Part shown: positions 53,356-60,906 of the stretch, piece by piece
Numbering within the stretch: position 1 is the stretch's first letter
Layout of the letters: each line of letters opens with the position of its first letter
Assembly: GCF_019249725.2 (NCBI RefSeq)
Contig: NZ_CP137559.1
Coordinates: 1,549,501-1,613,500, forward strand
DNA: 64,000 nucleotides
Reading direction: 5' to 3'
DNA from: Segatella hominis
Lineage (GTDB): Bacteria > Bacteroidota > Bacteroidia > Bacteroidales > Bacteroidaceae
Notes under the pieces: generated by a model
What the model was told of the DNA's origin: nothing
The model's input: the letters and a program-made list of their open reading frames with translations, nothing else
Database searches by the model: none
Made by a program: the position numbers and the translations under genes

Positions 53356-53595
53356 ATGAAGCTAAAAGCAACTTATACTCGCCGTATCTTGGCGATGATG
53401 TATTTCCCCGACTGCGAACCTGCGAATGCCGTGCGCCGTCTGACCAGCGAAATTAAACGCTGTGTGGAACTGTATGAACTCCTGACCGCCAAGGGCAGAA
53501 ACTTCGACCGCAAGCAGATTCTCACCATCCGTGAGGTGAAACTTATTGAGGAATTTCTGGGCGAACCAGCATGCTCTATTGAAGATGTGCTTTAA
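53356..53595 (+). CDS. DUF4248 family protein
   Basis: 79 residues of unknown function. Start MKLKATYTRRILAMMYFPDCEP at 53356 matches the family; the longer frame begins at the promoter. Conserved features: YFPD, the AxRRLTSEIKRCxELYExL basic helix, and the C-terminal LTIREVKLIEEFLGEP, resembling a winged-helix or homeodomain-like DNA-binding fold. In Bacteroidota this family is regularly found next to HU/HIG proteins, smalltalk and an amidase, as here. Confidence 0.82.
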   Translation: MKLKATYTRRILAMMYFPDCEPANAVRRLTSEIKRCVELYELLTAKGRNFDRKQILTIREVKLIEEFLGEPACSIEDVL

Positions 53596-53629
53596 TGAAC
53601 TCTCATGATGCGCATTGTTAGGTGCTAAT

Positions 53630-53685
53630 GATGCGCTTTTATAAGTGCTAATGATGCGCATCATTAAGGTGTATAAAAGCGCATC
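53630..53685. promoter_or_regulatory. 56-bp symmetric palindrome upstream of the HU/HIG gene
   Basis: Outer arms GATGCGCTTTTATA (53630-53643) and TATAAAAGCGCATC (53672-53685) are perfect complements, and the centre AATGATGCGCATCATT (53650-53665) is a perfect 16-bp palindrome with the same axis. The two 6-nt spacers do not pair. A further ATGATGCGCAT lies just upstream (about 53605). It can extrude as a cruciform or bind a symmetric protein array. Confidence 0.7.
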
Positions 53686-53750
53686 GTTAGGTTGCACTAA
53701 AGAACGACATTCAACGACGCACTTCGACAGATGCCCCTGAGCAGATGTTG

Positions 53751-53759
53751 TATCTTTGC
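53751..53759 (+). promoter_or_regulatory. -7 box of the HU/HIG gene
   Basis: TATCTTTGC, about 120 bp before the start codon; no clear -33 TTG at the right distance. It lies 65 bp downstream of the palindrome. Confidence 0.55.
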
Positions 53760-53770
53760 ACCAGCTAAAC

Positions 53771-53800
53771 GAAGAACGAAGAGTGAAGAGTGAAGAATTC
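53771..53800 (+). repeat. Dispersed GA-rich intergenic repeat, copy 3
   Basis: Contains the shared core GAAGAACGAAGAGTGAAGA followed by a second GTGAAGAATT unit, in the predicted 5' UTR of the HU/HIG gene and in its sense orientation. Confidence 0.7.
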
Positions 53801-53880
53801 GACACCTGGGTGCACTCAACAGTCCTTGTTCGGAATGAAGCAAATATATTTAGTATTAATTTTTTAAACAACTTCAAACT

Positions 53881-54435
53881 ATGAGTAAATCTTACAAAGT
53901 GTTTCCTCGCACCCTTACCATGGGTGAGAAAAAGGGTCAAACTGTTTATTCTGTTCGTCCTGTAAGTTACGGTACTTTGACTACCGAAGAGGTGGCTAAG
54001 CAGATTTCTACGGAATCTACTGCAACCACGGCTGATGTGAAGGCGGTACTCGACCGCTATGCCTACTATGTGGTGGAAAACCTTGCCAAGGGTTACAACA
54101 TCGAGCTTCTTGGTTTCGGTACTCTTTATCTCCGCTTCATCACCAACAAGGCGGTGTCTGAACCTAAGAAGGCGAATGCCAACTTGGTGAAGAGCATCAT
54201 GCCAGGCTTCCGTCCTTCGTTCTCCGTGGATCGTAATGGCAAGCGTACCTACGACCTGATTCCTAATCGCATCAGTCTCGTGAAGTACAGCGAAGATAAC
54301 GACCCGAATGGCGACAACAACCCTACTGACAAGGGTGATAATACTCCTGGTGGCACTACTCCATCCGGCGGTAATACTCCTGCTGGTGGCAACACCGGAA
54401 GCGGAACTGACGAGGGGGACTATGACCTCAAGTAA
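53881..54435 (+). CDS. HU/HIG-type DNA-binding protein with Gly/Pro/Thr-rich tail
   Basis: Bacteroidota-specific HU-like nucleoid protein. Residues 1-125 match the HU-HIG layout: YSVRPVSYGTLTTEEVAKQISTES, helices ATTADVKAVLDRYAYYVVENLAKGYNIELLGFGTLYLRF (the GFGxL motif preceding the DNA-binding arms), then MPGFRPSFSVDRNGKRTY. The C-terminal 45 residues are low complexity (TPGGTTPSGGNTPAGGNTGSG) and acidic. 184 residues. Part of the DUF4248-HU-smalltalk-amidase cassette; target DNA unknown. Confidence 0.88.
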   Translation: MSKSYKVFPRTLTMGEKKGQTVYSVRPVSYGTLTTEEVAKQISTESTATTADVKAVLDRYAYYVVENLAKGYNIELLGFGTLYLRFITNKAVSEPKKANANLVKSIMPGFRPSFSVDRNGKRTYDLIPNRISLVKYSEDNDPNGDNNPTDKGDNTPGGTTPSGGNTPAGGNTGSGTDEGDYDLK

Positions 54436-54447
54436 GTACTTTGACGT

Positions 54448-54495
54448 GCCCGACTTCGTGTCGGGTGCGGCTACCGCTAACAAGTTCTTTTTTTC
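54448..54495 (+). terminator. Hairpins and T-run between HU/HIG and smalltalk genes
   Basis: CCCGAC/GTCGGG with a 5-nt loop and GCGG/CCGC lie upstream of a T7 run (about 54488-54494). The spacing between the last stem and the T-run is long, so this is a weak or partial terminator that could reduce expression of the downstream genes. Confidence 0.4.
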
Positions 54496-54523
54496 AAAAT
54501 GATGTTTCACTAATTAATTAAAT

Positions 54524-54664
54524 ATGTATATGAGTAATCAAAATGAAAATTTCAACAATGGTTCCAAAAAGTTTTCTTGGATTTCTATCATGAACGCTAT
54601 CGTTCAGGCCCTTATTGCTGCGCTGACAGCGCTGGGAGTAAGTTCGTGCACGAACCTGTTTTAA
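54524..54664 (+). CDS. Smalltalk protein
   Basis: A 46-residue ORF easily missed by gene callers. After a polar start (MYMSNQNENFNNGSKKFSW), the hydrophobic helix ISIMNAIVQALIAALTALGV ends in SSCTNLF, the conserved hydrophobic-SC signature of Bacteroidota smalltalk proteins. The position, directly between an HU-like gene and an N-acetylmuramoyl-L-alanine amidase, is the one in which the family is known. The start may be the third codon (54530). Its single helix and terminal Cys recall small holin-like or lipoprotein-like peptides, but the function is unknown. Confidence 0.82.
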   Translation: MYMSNQNENFNNGSKKFSWISIMNAIVQALIAALTALGVSSCTNLF

Positions 54665-54671
54665 ATGAGAA

Positions 54672-55226
54672 ATGACAAATGACTTTTCTGAAATGGGGAT
54701 GATTAATGATAAATTTCCTTTGAGTATTGGGGAGGAGCTGGTGCGTAATGAACGCACACTCCTCGCCAGAGTGGAAGACGGCAAAATGATGATGTCTGCC
54801 GACTCCGTAAAATTCTTGGTGTTGCATTGTTCGGCTACCCGACGCAATCAGGACTATAGTGTGGAACAGCTTCGCCGTGACCACAAGAGCCGTGGCTTCT
54901 ATGACATTGGCTACCACTTTTATATCCGTAAGGATGGGACAATGACGCAACATCGCTTCTTGCTCGAAGTGGGGGCGCATGCGAGACCTTACAACCGCTG
55001 TTCTATCGGCATCTGCTATGAGGGTGGTCTGGATGAACATGGTAAACCATGCGATACTCGTACGCCTGAGCAGACGGAAAGAATCGGTGATGTCTTGAAG
55101 AGGCTTCACAAGTTGTTCCCGAAAGCGAAGATTGTGGGGCATCGAGACTTGCCTGGGACTACACCGAAGGAGTGTCCTTGCTTGGATGCTCATGCACTTT
55201 TCGGGTGGATAGAAAATTGTGATTAG
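54672..55226 (+). CDS. N-acetylmuramoyl-L-alanine amidase (PGRP/Amidase_2 type)
   Basis: Zinc amidase cleaving the bond between MurNAc and the stem peptide, resembling phage T7 lysozyme. Zinc ligands: His in FLVLHCSATR, His in KIVGHRDLPG, and Cys in KECPCLDAH, with the catalytic Tyr region YDIGYHFYIRKDGTM. The conserved core starts near residue 45; the first 40 residues may be a non-native extension, and a Met near MMMSADSVKF is an alternative start. 184 residues. No signal peptide; with the preceding smalltalk peptide this resembles a lysis pair, which is inference. Its stop overlaps the convergent UpxY-like gene by 4 bp. Confidence 0.9.
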   Translation: MTNDFSEMGMINDKFPLSIGEELVRNERTLLARVEDGKMMMSADSVKFLVLHCSATRRNQDYSVEQLRRDHKSRGFYDIGYHFYIRKDGTMTQHRFLLEVGAHARPYNRCSIGICYEGGLDEHGKPCDTRTPEQTERIGDVLKRLHKLFPKAKIVGHRDLPGTTPKECPCLDAHALFGWIENCD

Positions 55227-55993
55227 AATAGATAGTCATAATCCAGCATCAATTTTTCATGCTCGCTTTGATACCTGTCCCTTGTGTCTTTATCCAATGT
55301 TGGACTGTCGAGTATAGAATCTATTTCTTGGAGAATCTTGGCTCCCATCTTCATGATGGGGTCGAGGTTTTCTTTGAACTGCTCGATGAATGGGGCATAG
55401 TAATAACCTATCTCTTTGATGATAAAGATATAGGTGCTCCATGCCTTGTTGATGTCCATGCGTTTTTGTGCAAGTTCTGCCAACACATATTCTCGCAGGT
55501 AGTCGATGTTCTCGGCTTGGACGGCTACCTCATTAGCTGTTTTCACAGGGTGGAAGTAGCGGTCGATGAGAGCTTCTCGCTCTTGCAGATTACGCATTTG
55601 TGCCACTTTGCCTGTGCTGCAATTCTTGCACAAATGAGCATAGGGGAAATAATTGTCAAGATAGGCTTGTATCTCTTTAGGATGACCTTGAAAGAAGACA
55701 AGTCCGCTAACGGTTGGTATCTCTTTGTGCTGCACTTTCTGCTTGCCCATTTTCTTGAAATACCTGATAGTTTTATGCACAAAATAGGTTATGCCGTCTT
55801 TGGTCAACTGCGCTTCCATGCCCTTCACTTTGTTATGATGCACAAAGAGATATGACCATGTGGTTTCGTCAGATTGATGACACTTCTTTACCTCTGAGCC
55901 AGATTTGTTTTCTTGCTCAGTAACGTGGTTGCCCTCTGGAGAAACAAGTTTCTCGTCGGCTGTAGAAAAAGAACTCGTACCATCCGGTTTCAT
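55223..55993 (-). CDS. NusG N-terminal-domain (UpxY-like) protein with helical C-terminal extension
   Basis: Residues about 45-135 (TTWSYLFVHHNKVKGMEAQLTKDGITYFVHK, EIPTVSGLVFFQGHPKEIQAYLDNYF) have the NGN fold pattern of the transcription antiterminators that head capsule loci in Bacteroides. The KOW domain is not evident; instead the last 100 residues are helical (VLAELAQKRMDINKAWSTYIFIIKEIGYYYAPFIEQFKENL). The N-terminal 40 residues are polar. No polysaccharide genes follow on its strand; the next gene downstream is the convergent amidase. Role unknown: an orphan or solo regulator acting in trans is possible. Confidence 0.7.
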   Translation of the reverse strand: MKPDGTSSFSTADEKLVSPEGNHVTEQENKSGSEVKKCHQSDETTWSYLFVHHNKVKGMEAQLTKDGITYFVHKTIRYFKKMGKQKVQHKEIPTVSGLVFFQGHPKEIQAYLDNYFPYAHLCKNCSTGKVAQMRNLQEREALIDRYFHPVKTANEVAVQAENIDYLREYVLAELAQKRMDINKAWSTYIFIIKEIGYYYAPFIEQFKENLDPIMKMGAKILQEIDSILDSPTLDKDTRDRYQSEHEKLMLDYDYLF

Positions 55994-56389
55994 AAATTCT
56001 GCTCTACTTTATGTCCTCAGCTACAACCATACATGATGGTTGTGAAAGCCTGATCAATTCGTCCTTATTGTGCATCATCTTAATCACATTTATGAGTATC
56101 AGACATTACTGTCTTTGCGCATGTATCTTTATTTTACATTCGTTGCGCATTCTTCTTATAAGAGTGCAAACTCGCTACAAAAATACGAAAATTAGTTGGA
56201 TTACGTATCAGATTTTATCATTTTCTGTCTGTAGTTCTTAAAAATTTCACTTTACTGTTGCCATAATGCTTATATTTTAATGATGAATCATATTTTCGGT
56301 TTACACCTATTATAATATAAGCAGCAACAGTTCAATTTTATCTTCGTTTTCTGATGGATGAGACAAGTCTGCCTCTCCATCAGAAGATT
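55994..56389. other. Intergenic region between UpxY-like and head-GIN genes
   Basis: No gene recognised in about 395 bp. A minus-strand -7-like TATTTTTGT (56177-56185) would give the UpxY-like gene a leader of about 180 nt. A 10-bp hairpin TTCTGATGGA/TCCATCAGAA (56349-56385) lies just after the head-GIN gene stop and may be its terminator, though no T-run follows on the minus strand. Confidence 0.45.
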
Positions 56390-57208
56390 TTACTTTCCTA
56401 TTTTTAAATCGGATATTTGATAGCGGCCGACGCCATCTTTTTCTTTTGTCAAGCTGTTGGTTACTCCTGATAGCTTGATATTGCCGACGCCTTCTATCAT
56501 GGCATGGATCGATTCACAATCTACTTGGGCTTCAACCTTGCCTACACCTTCATTGTCTATCTTTAACCTGCCACCTTTGAAATGACCGATTTTTACATTG
56601 CCGACACCTTCATTGTCGATGTTCACATCATCTGACTGAAGACGAAGGACGGTGACACTTCCTACTCCCTCATTATCAATCCCTACTCGATTCGCCAGGA
56701 GATTCTTAATCTCTATATTTCCTACTCCTTCATTGTCGATGTCAAATACATCTGAATTGATAGCGTCTGAATGGAAGGTTCCGATTCCTTCTAAGGTGAT
56801 CTTCACTAAATCTGGTGACGTGATATATACTCGCATACGACTGCCGGAATCGAGTTTGCTGACACCTGTTATCTTGCTCTTTAAGCCAATCTTCAGTTTT
56901 CCTTCGCGATAGATTGCCACGGCTTTATCCTCAAATTGCTTCCGAAGCTTATCATCCTTGATGTGAGTAAAGTCGAAACGCACACTCTGCTGATCTCCAT
57001 TATTCTGTACATAATAGACATCTGCTATGGTTTCTACCTCTATTTTTGTAAATGGCTTCTCTGTCAGATCCGCCTCTACAAAATGTAGGTTTCCGTTGTC
57101 TATCGTTCCATTACTCATGATCCCATTTGAATAGGAACAAGATATCGTTGCTGTTCCCATCATAACTGCCAGCATAACAAGTATGCCGCCTTTTTTCAAT
57201 CTTCTCAT
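56390..57208 (-). CDS. Head-GIN domain (DUF2807) lipoprotein
   Basis: Surface or periplasmic lipoprotein of unknown function. The signal peptide MRRLKKGGILVMLAVMMGTATISC ends in a lipobox (ATISC). The body is a right-handed beta-helix: regular strands with the repeated turn IDNEGVGN/S/K (five copies: DIDNEGVGNIEI, GIDNEGVGSVTV, NIDNEGVGNVKI, KIDNEGVGKVEA, plus a diverged MIEGVGNIKL), typical of the putative auto-transporter adhesin head GIN domain. FTKIEVETIADVYYVQNNGDQQSVRFD is the conserved first strand pair. 272 residues, alone. Confidence 0.9.
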   Translation of the reverse strand: MRRLKKGGILVMLAVMMGTATISCSYSNGIMSNGTIDNGNLHFVEADLTEKPFTKIEVETIADVYYVQNNGDQQSVRFDFTHIKDDKLRKQFEDKAVAIYREGKLKIGLKSKITGVSKLDSGSRMRVYITSPDLVKITLEGIGTFHSDAINSDVFDIDNEGVGNIEIKNLLANRVGIDNEGVGSVTVLRLQSDDVNIDNEGVGNVKIGHFKGGRLKIDNEGVGKVEAQVDCESIHAMIEGVGNIKLSGVTNSLTKEKDGVGRYQISDLKIGK

Positions 57209-57293
57209 CGTTTCCTAAAATTTAAATATGATTCGTAAAGTAAGCCGTTGCTGAAACGACCCATTTTTTTAACTCATTTTCCATATAGACGAA

Positions 57294-57319
57294 AGGGGCG
57301 CAACTTTTGTTGCGCCCCT
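57294..57319 (-). terminator. Terminator after pflA
   Basis: Perfect 11-bp stem AGGGGCGCAAC/GTTGCGCCCCT with a 4-nt loop; TTTCG follows on the minus strand. It lies 14 bp after the pflA stop codon. Confidence 0.75.
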
Positions 57320-57332
57320 CACTCATTTTATT

Positions 57333-58067
57333 TTAAAAAACTTTTTTGCTTAAGATCTTCTTAGCATTCTCTATTCGTTCTGCAGTAGGTGGATTGACAT
57401 CCTTGAGCGGATAGTCAATGCCTAACTTCTCATACTTATAGATTCCTAAGGTATGATAAGGAAGGACATCTATGCGTTCCACATTATCCAATGTCTGAAG
57501 GAAATCACTCAACTGCTCCAGATACTCATCTTTATCTGTAATACCAGGGATGAGTACATGGCGAATCCAAACTGGTTTCCGGATATCACTCAGATAACGA
57601 GCACAATCCAGGATATTCCTGTTAGAATGCTTGGTCAGTTTACGATGCTCCTCATCATCAATATGTTTGATGTCCAGGAGTATCGTGTCTGTCACCTCCA
57701 TCAGTCGCTCAAACTTCTCAAAGAAAGTCCCCTGACGGGTAAACAACTGTGCAGAAGTATCAAGACAGGTATTGATACCACGACGGTGCGCTTTCTCAAA
57801 CAATTCCAGCAGGAAGTCGATTTGCAACAATGCCTCGCCGCCACTCACCGTGATGCCACCTTTGTCACCCCAGTAAGTACGGAACCGTTCCGCCTTGTCG
57901 AGCAAGTCATCTGCAGTCCATTCCTCTCCCACTCCCACTTTCCAGGAATCAGGATTATGGCAGAACTGACAGCGCATCGGACATCCCTGCAGAAATATCA
58001 GAAAACGTATGCCTGGTCCATCTACCGAACCAAAGCTTTCTATGCTGTGAACAAATCCTTTATGCAT
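57333..58067 (-). CDS. pflA: Pyruvate formate-lyase activating enzyme
   Basis: Radical SAM enzyme that installs the glycyl radical on PflB. 244 residues with the signature CPMRCQFCHNPDSW (CxxxCxxC 4Fe-4S site), GITVSGGEALLQ (AdoMet-binding GGE), LDTSA, and the start MHKGFVHSIESFGSVDGPGIRFLIFLQG, all as in PflA. It begins 2 bp after the pflB stop and is surely cotranscribed with it. Confidence 0.96.
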   Translation of the reverse strand: MHKGFVHSIESFGSVDGPGIRFLIFLQGCPMRCQFCHNPDSWKVGVGEEWTADDLLDKAERFRTYWGDKGGITVSGGEALLQIDFLLELFEKAHRRGINTCLDTSAQLFTRQGTFFEKFERLMEVTDTILLDIKHIDDEEHRKLTKHSNRNILDCARYLSDIRKPVWIRHVLIPGITDKDEYLEQLSDFLQTLDNVERIDVLPYHTLGIYKYEKLGIDYPLKDVNPPTAERIENAKKILSKKVF

Positions 58068-58069
58068 AT

Positions 58070-60316
58070 TTAGAGTCTCTCGTGAGCCTGACGAGCGATT
58101 ACGTCGAGCTGCTGCTCACGGGTCAAGTCGATGAACTTAACTGCATATCCACTGACACGGATTGTGAAGTTCTGGTATTCTTCCTTCTCAGGATGCTCCA
58201 TAGCGTCCTTGAGCTTATCTACACCAAATACGTTCACATTCAAGTGGTGAGCACCCTGATTGAAGTAACCATCCATTACACCTACCAAAGTCTGGGCACG
58301 CTCCTCGTCATCATGACCGAGAGCACCTGGACTGATGGTCTGGGTATTAGAAATACCATCGAGCGCATACTCGTAAGGCAACTTAGCTACTGAGTTCAAT
58401 GAAGCCAAGAGACCATTCTTCTCAGCACCGTATGATGGGTTTGCACCTGGAGCCAAAGGAGCACCGGCAGGACGACCATCAGGCATATTGCTGGTGTACT
58501 TACCATATACTACATTGGATGTAATCGTAAGGATAGAGGTTGTAGGCTCTGAATCACGGTAAGTGTGATACTTCTTGATGAGAGACATGAAGGTCTTGAG
58601 CAACCATACTGCAATCTCATCAGCACGCTCATCATCATTACCATAACGTGGGAAGTCACCCTCTGTCTTGAAGCTCAATGGGAAACCGGTCTCATCACGG
58701 ATGATATTTACCTTCGCATACTTGATAGCTGAGATAGAATCTACTACGTGGCTGAAACCTGCAATACCTGTTGCAAAGGTACGACGTACATCGGTATCGA
58801 TGAGTGCCATCTCTGCTGCCTCATAGAAGTACTTGTCGTGCATATAGTGAATCAAGTTCAATGTCTTCACATAAACACTTGCCAACCAGTCCATCATATC
58901 CATGAAACGTGGCATGAACTCCTCGTATGTCAATACATCACCCTCTACAGCACGATACTTAGGACCACACTGCTCACGGGTCTTAGAATCTACACCACCA
59001 GAAACTGCATAGGTCAAGCACTTAGCCAAGTTGGCACGAGCACCGAAGAACTGCATTTCCTTACCGGTCTGTGTAGCAGATACACAGCAGCAGATGCTAT
59101 AGTCATCACCCCATACTGGGCGCATTACATCATCATTTTCGTACTGGATAGAACTTGTCTTCACAGAAATCAAAGAAGCATAGTGCTTGAATCCCTTTGG
59201 CAAACGAGCGCTGTACAATACAGTCAGGTTTGGCTCTGGTGAAGGACCCATATTCTCCAAGGTGTGGAGGAAACGGAAGTCGTTCTTTGTAACCATAGAA
59301 CGGCCATCCTGACCCATACCACCTACCTCAAGTGTTGCCCATACTGGGTCACCAGAGAAGAGCTGGTTGTAAGAAGGGATACGTGCGAACTTCACCATAC
59401 GGAACTTCATGACCAAATGGTCGATCAACTCCTGTGCATCAGCCTCAGTCAAAGTACCCTCCTGGAAATCACGCTCGAAATAGATATCGAGGAAAGTAGA
59501 GATACGACCTACAGACATCGCAGCACCATTCTGTGTCTTTACTGCACCGAGGTAACCAAAGTACAACCACTGTACAGCCTCACGTGCATTCTGAGCTGGC
59601 TGACTGATATCAAAGCCATAGCTTGCAGCCATTTCCTTCAAGCCCTTGAGCGCCTTGATCTGCATAGCAACCTCCTCGCGCAGGCGGATGACCTCGTCAA
59701 TCATCTCACGGTCGCCCATCTGATTCAAATCCTTCTGCTTTTCTGCAATCAGGAAATCAATACCATAAAGAGCAACACGACGATAATCACCTACGATACG
59801 GCCACGACCGTAAGTATCAGGAAGACCTGTAAGAATATGATTGTGGCGAACGAGCTTCATCTCTGGAGTATAAGCATCGAATACGCCATCATTGTGAGTC
59901 TTGCAATACTTGTGGAAAATCTCGTGGAGCTTCTCAGATGGCTCATAGCCGTATGTTGTACAAGCCTGTTCTGCCATCTTGATACCACCGTATGGCATGA
60001 AAGCACGCTTCAAGGGCTTATCAGTCTGAAGACCCACTACCTTCTCCAAGTCCTTGGTGCCCTCACCGATGTAGGCTGCACCGTATGCTGTCAATCCTGA
60101 TACTACCTCAGTCTCCATATCCAGCACACCACCCTTGGCACGCTCCTGCTTCTGGAGTTCCTTCAACATACCCCAAAGGGTATCAGTAGCTTGGGTAGGT
60201 TCTGCCAAGAACGTCTCATCGCCGTCGTAGCTGGTGTAGTTGTTCTGAATGAAGTCACGAAGATTGACCTCAGATTGCCACTTGTTTCCTTTGAAACCTC
60301 TCCATTCTGTTCTCAT
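58070..60316 (-). CDS. pflB: Pyruvate formate-lyase (formate C-acetyltransferase)
   Basis: Glycyl-radical enzyme splitting pyruvate with CoA into acetyl-CoA and formate, central to anaerobic fermentation. Start [19 protein letters not shown] at 60316 (Met3 of the frame). The active-site cysteine pair is in [28 protein letters not shown] (three consecutive Cys here; E. coli has ACC). The radical glycine is in [21 protein letters not shown] near the C-terminus. 748 residues, normal. Operon with pflA. Confidence 0.97.
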   Translation of the reverse strand: MRTEWRGFKGNKWQSEVNLRDFIQNNYTSYDGDETFLAEPTQATDTLWGMLKELQKQERAKGGVLDMETEVVSGLTAYGAAYIGEGTKDLEKVVGLQTDKPLKRAFMPYGGIKMAEQACTTYGYEPSEKLHEIFHKYCKTHNDGVFDAYTPEMKLVRHNHILTGLPDTYGRGRIVGDYRRVALYGIDFLIAEKQKDLNQMGDREMIDEVIRLREEVAMQIKALKGLKEMAASYGFDISQPAQNAREAVQWLYFGYLGAVKTQNGAAMSVGRISTFLDIYFERDFQEGTLTEADAQELIDHLVMKFRMVKFARIPSYNQLFSGDPVWATLEVGGMGQDGRSMVTKNDFRFLHTLENMGPSPEPNLTVLYSARLPKGFKHYASLISVKTSSIQYENDDVMRPVWGDDYSICCCVSATQTGKEMQFFGARANLAKCLTYAVSGGVDSKTREQCGPKYRAVEGDVLTYEEFMPRFMDMMDWLASVYVKTLNLIHYMHDKYFYEAAEMALIDTDVRRTFATGIAGFSHVVDSISAIKYAKVNIIRDETGFPLSFKTEGDFPRYGNDDERADEIAVWLLKTFMSLIKKYHTYRDSEPTTSILTITSNVVYGKYTSNMPDGRPAGAPLAPGANPSYGAEKNGLLASLNSVAKLPYEYALDGISNTQTISPGALGHDDEERAQTLVGVMDGYFNQGAHHLNVNVFGVDKLKDAMEHPEKEEYQNFTIRVSGYAVKFIDLTREQQLDVIARQAHERL

Positions 60317-60381
60317 AATCAATGTTCCTTTATATTTAAAATAGTTAATAATTATAATAATGAATACAAATTTTCAGAAAC

Positions 60382-60414
60382 AAAAAAGCCCAATCACAGA
60401 ATTGTGACTGGGTT
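60382..60414 (-). terminator. Terminator overlapping the stop codon of the small membrane protein gene
   Basis: Minus strand: AACCCAGTCACA (60403-60414) pairs with TGTGATTGGGCT (60387-60398; one G-U and one mismatched terminal base), followed by six T residues. The first stem base is the last base of the stop codon. It separates this gene from pflB. Confidence 0.8.
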
Positions 60415-60551
60415 TATTTCTTAAAAGGGCACTTTTTTAGATACGCCGCGCCTTTCTTCTTGCCAAGCCCTACAGCTGCCAAGAATGTAATTCCGATACC
60501 AATAACTGCACCAATACCAACGACGATAGCGATTTTCTCTTTCTTTATCAT
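60414..60551 (-). CDS. 45-residue single-pass membrane protein
   Basis: MIKKEKIAIVVGIGAVIGIG begins the peptide; the hydrophobic helix runs on through ITFLAAVGLG, and the tail KKKGAAYLKKCPFKK is strongly basic with one Cys. The topology (short basic start, one helix, basic end) suggests a YtxH-like or toxin-like small membrane peptide; I do not recognise the family. Support for it being real: a terminator placed exactly at its stop codon, a candidate promoter upstream, and no competing frame. It lies between menE and pflB on the same strand but looks separately transcribed. Confidence 0.65.
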   Translation of the reverse strand: MIKKEKIAIVVGIGAVIGIGITFLAAVGLGKKKGAAYLKKCPFKK

Positions 60552-60771
60552 GTACCTTTTCCTTATTTTTTGTTGATGAATTAAGCCTGATTCCTGCTTG
60601 TGGGACCCATCGGAAACTACATAAAAAATGCAGTCCCGATTCCCCTTGTTAGGAATGGGACTACAAAATTACAATTTTATTTCGAATTAAGAGAAGGATT
60701 TGTGTTAAAACATCCACTTTCCCCTCAAAAATCATCATTTATAGGTAGTTGGAGCTGGATTGCGCCCCATT
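60552..60771. other. Leader and upstream region of the small membrane protein gene
   Basis: Minus strand: a -7-like TAATTTTGT (60663-60671), then a hairpin (AGTCCCATTCC/GGAATCGGGACT with one bulge, 60632-60662) at the predicted 5' end of the RNA, then about 80 nt to the start codon. The remaining 100 bp up to the domain remnant are AT-rich with nothing visible. Confidence 0.45.
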
Positions 60772-60906
60772 TTACTTTTTGATAAAGAGTTTGAAACTCT
60801 TCACACTACCTGGAGCACCCTCTTCGGCTCTTGGCAGATATTCGAAGGCTGATACGGTTACCTCCTTGCCCATATCTACAATACAAAGATGAGGGACATC
60901 GGAGCC
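60772..60906 (-). pseudogene. Remnant of a discoidin (F5/8 type C) domain after menE
   Basis: Directly after the menE stop codon, in the same frame, 44 sense codons continue to a second stop. They read VPHLCIVDMGKEVTVSAFEYL and then PRAEEGAPGSVKSFKLFIKK. This pattern (PH-x-IxIDLGKE...F-YLPR...G-IKDFxxY) is that of a carbohydrate-binding discoidin domain such as those ending GH29 fucosidases and other Bacteroidota glycosidases. The rest of that gene is gone, so this is a deletion scar fused to the end of menE. Confidence 0.6.

Noticed and set aside
53630-53685. A rho-independent terminator after DUF4248
   Set aside because: The palindrome has perfect two-fold symmetry in DNA but no U-tract on either side, so a DNA-level site is more likely.
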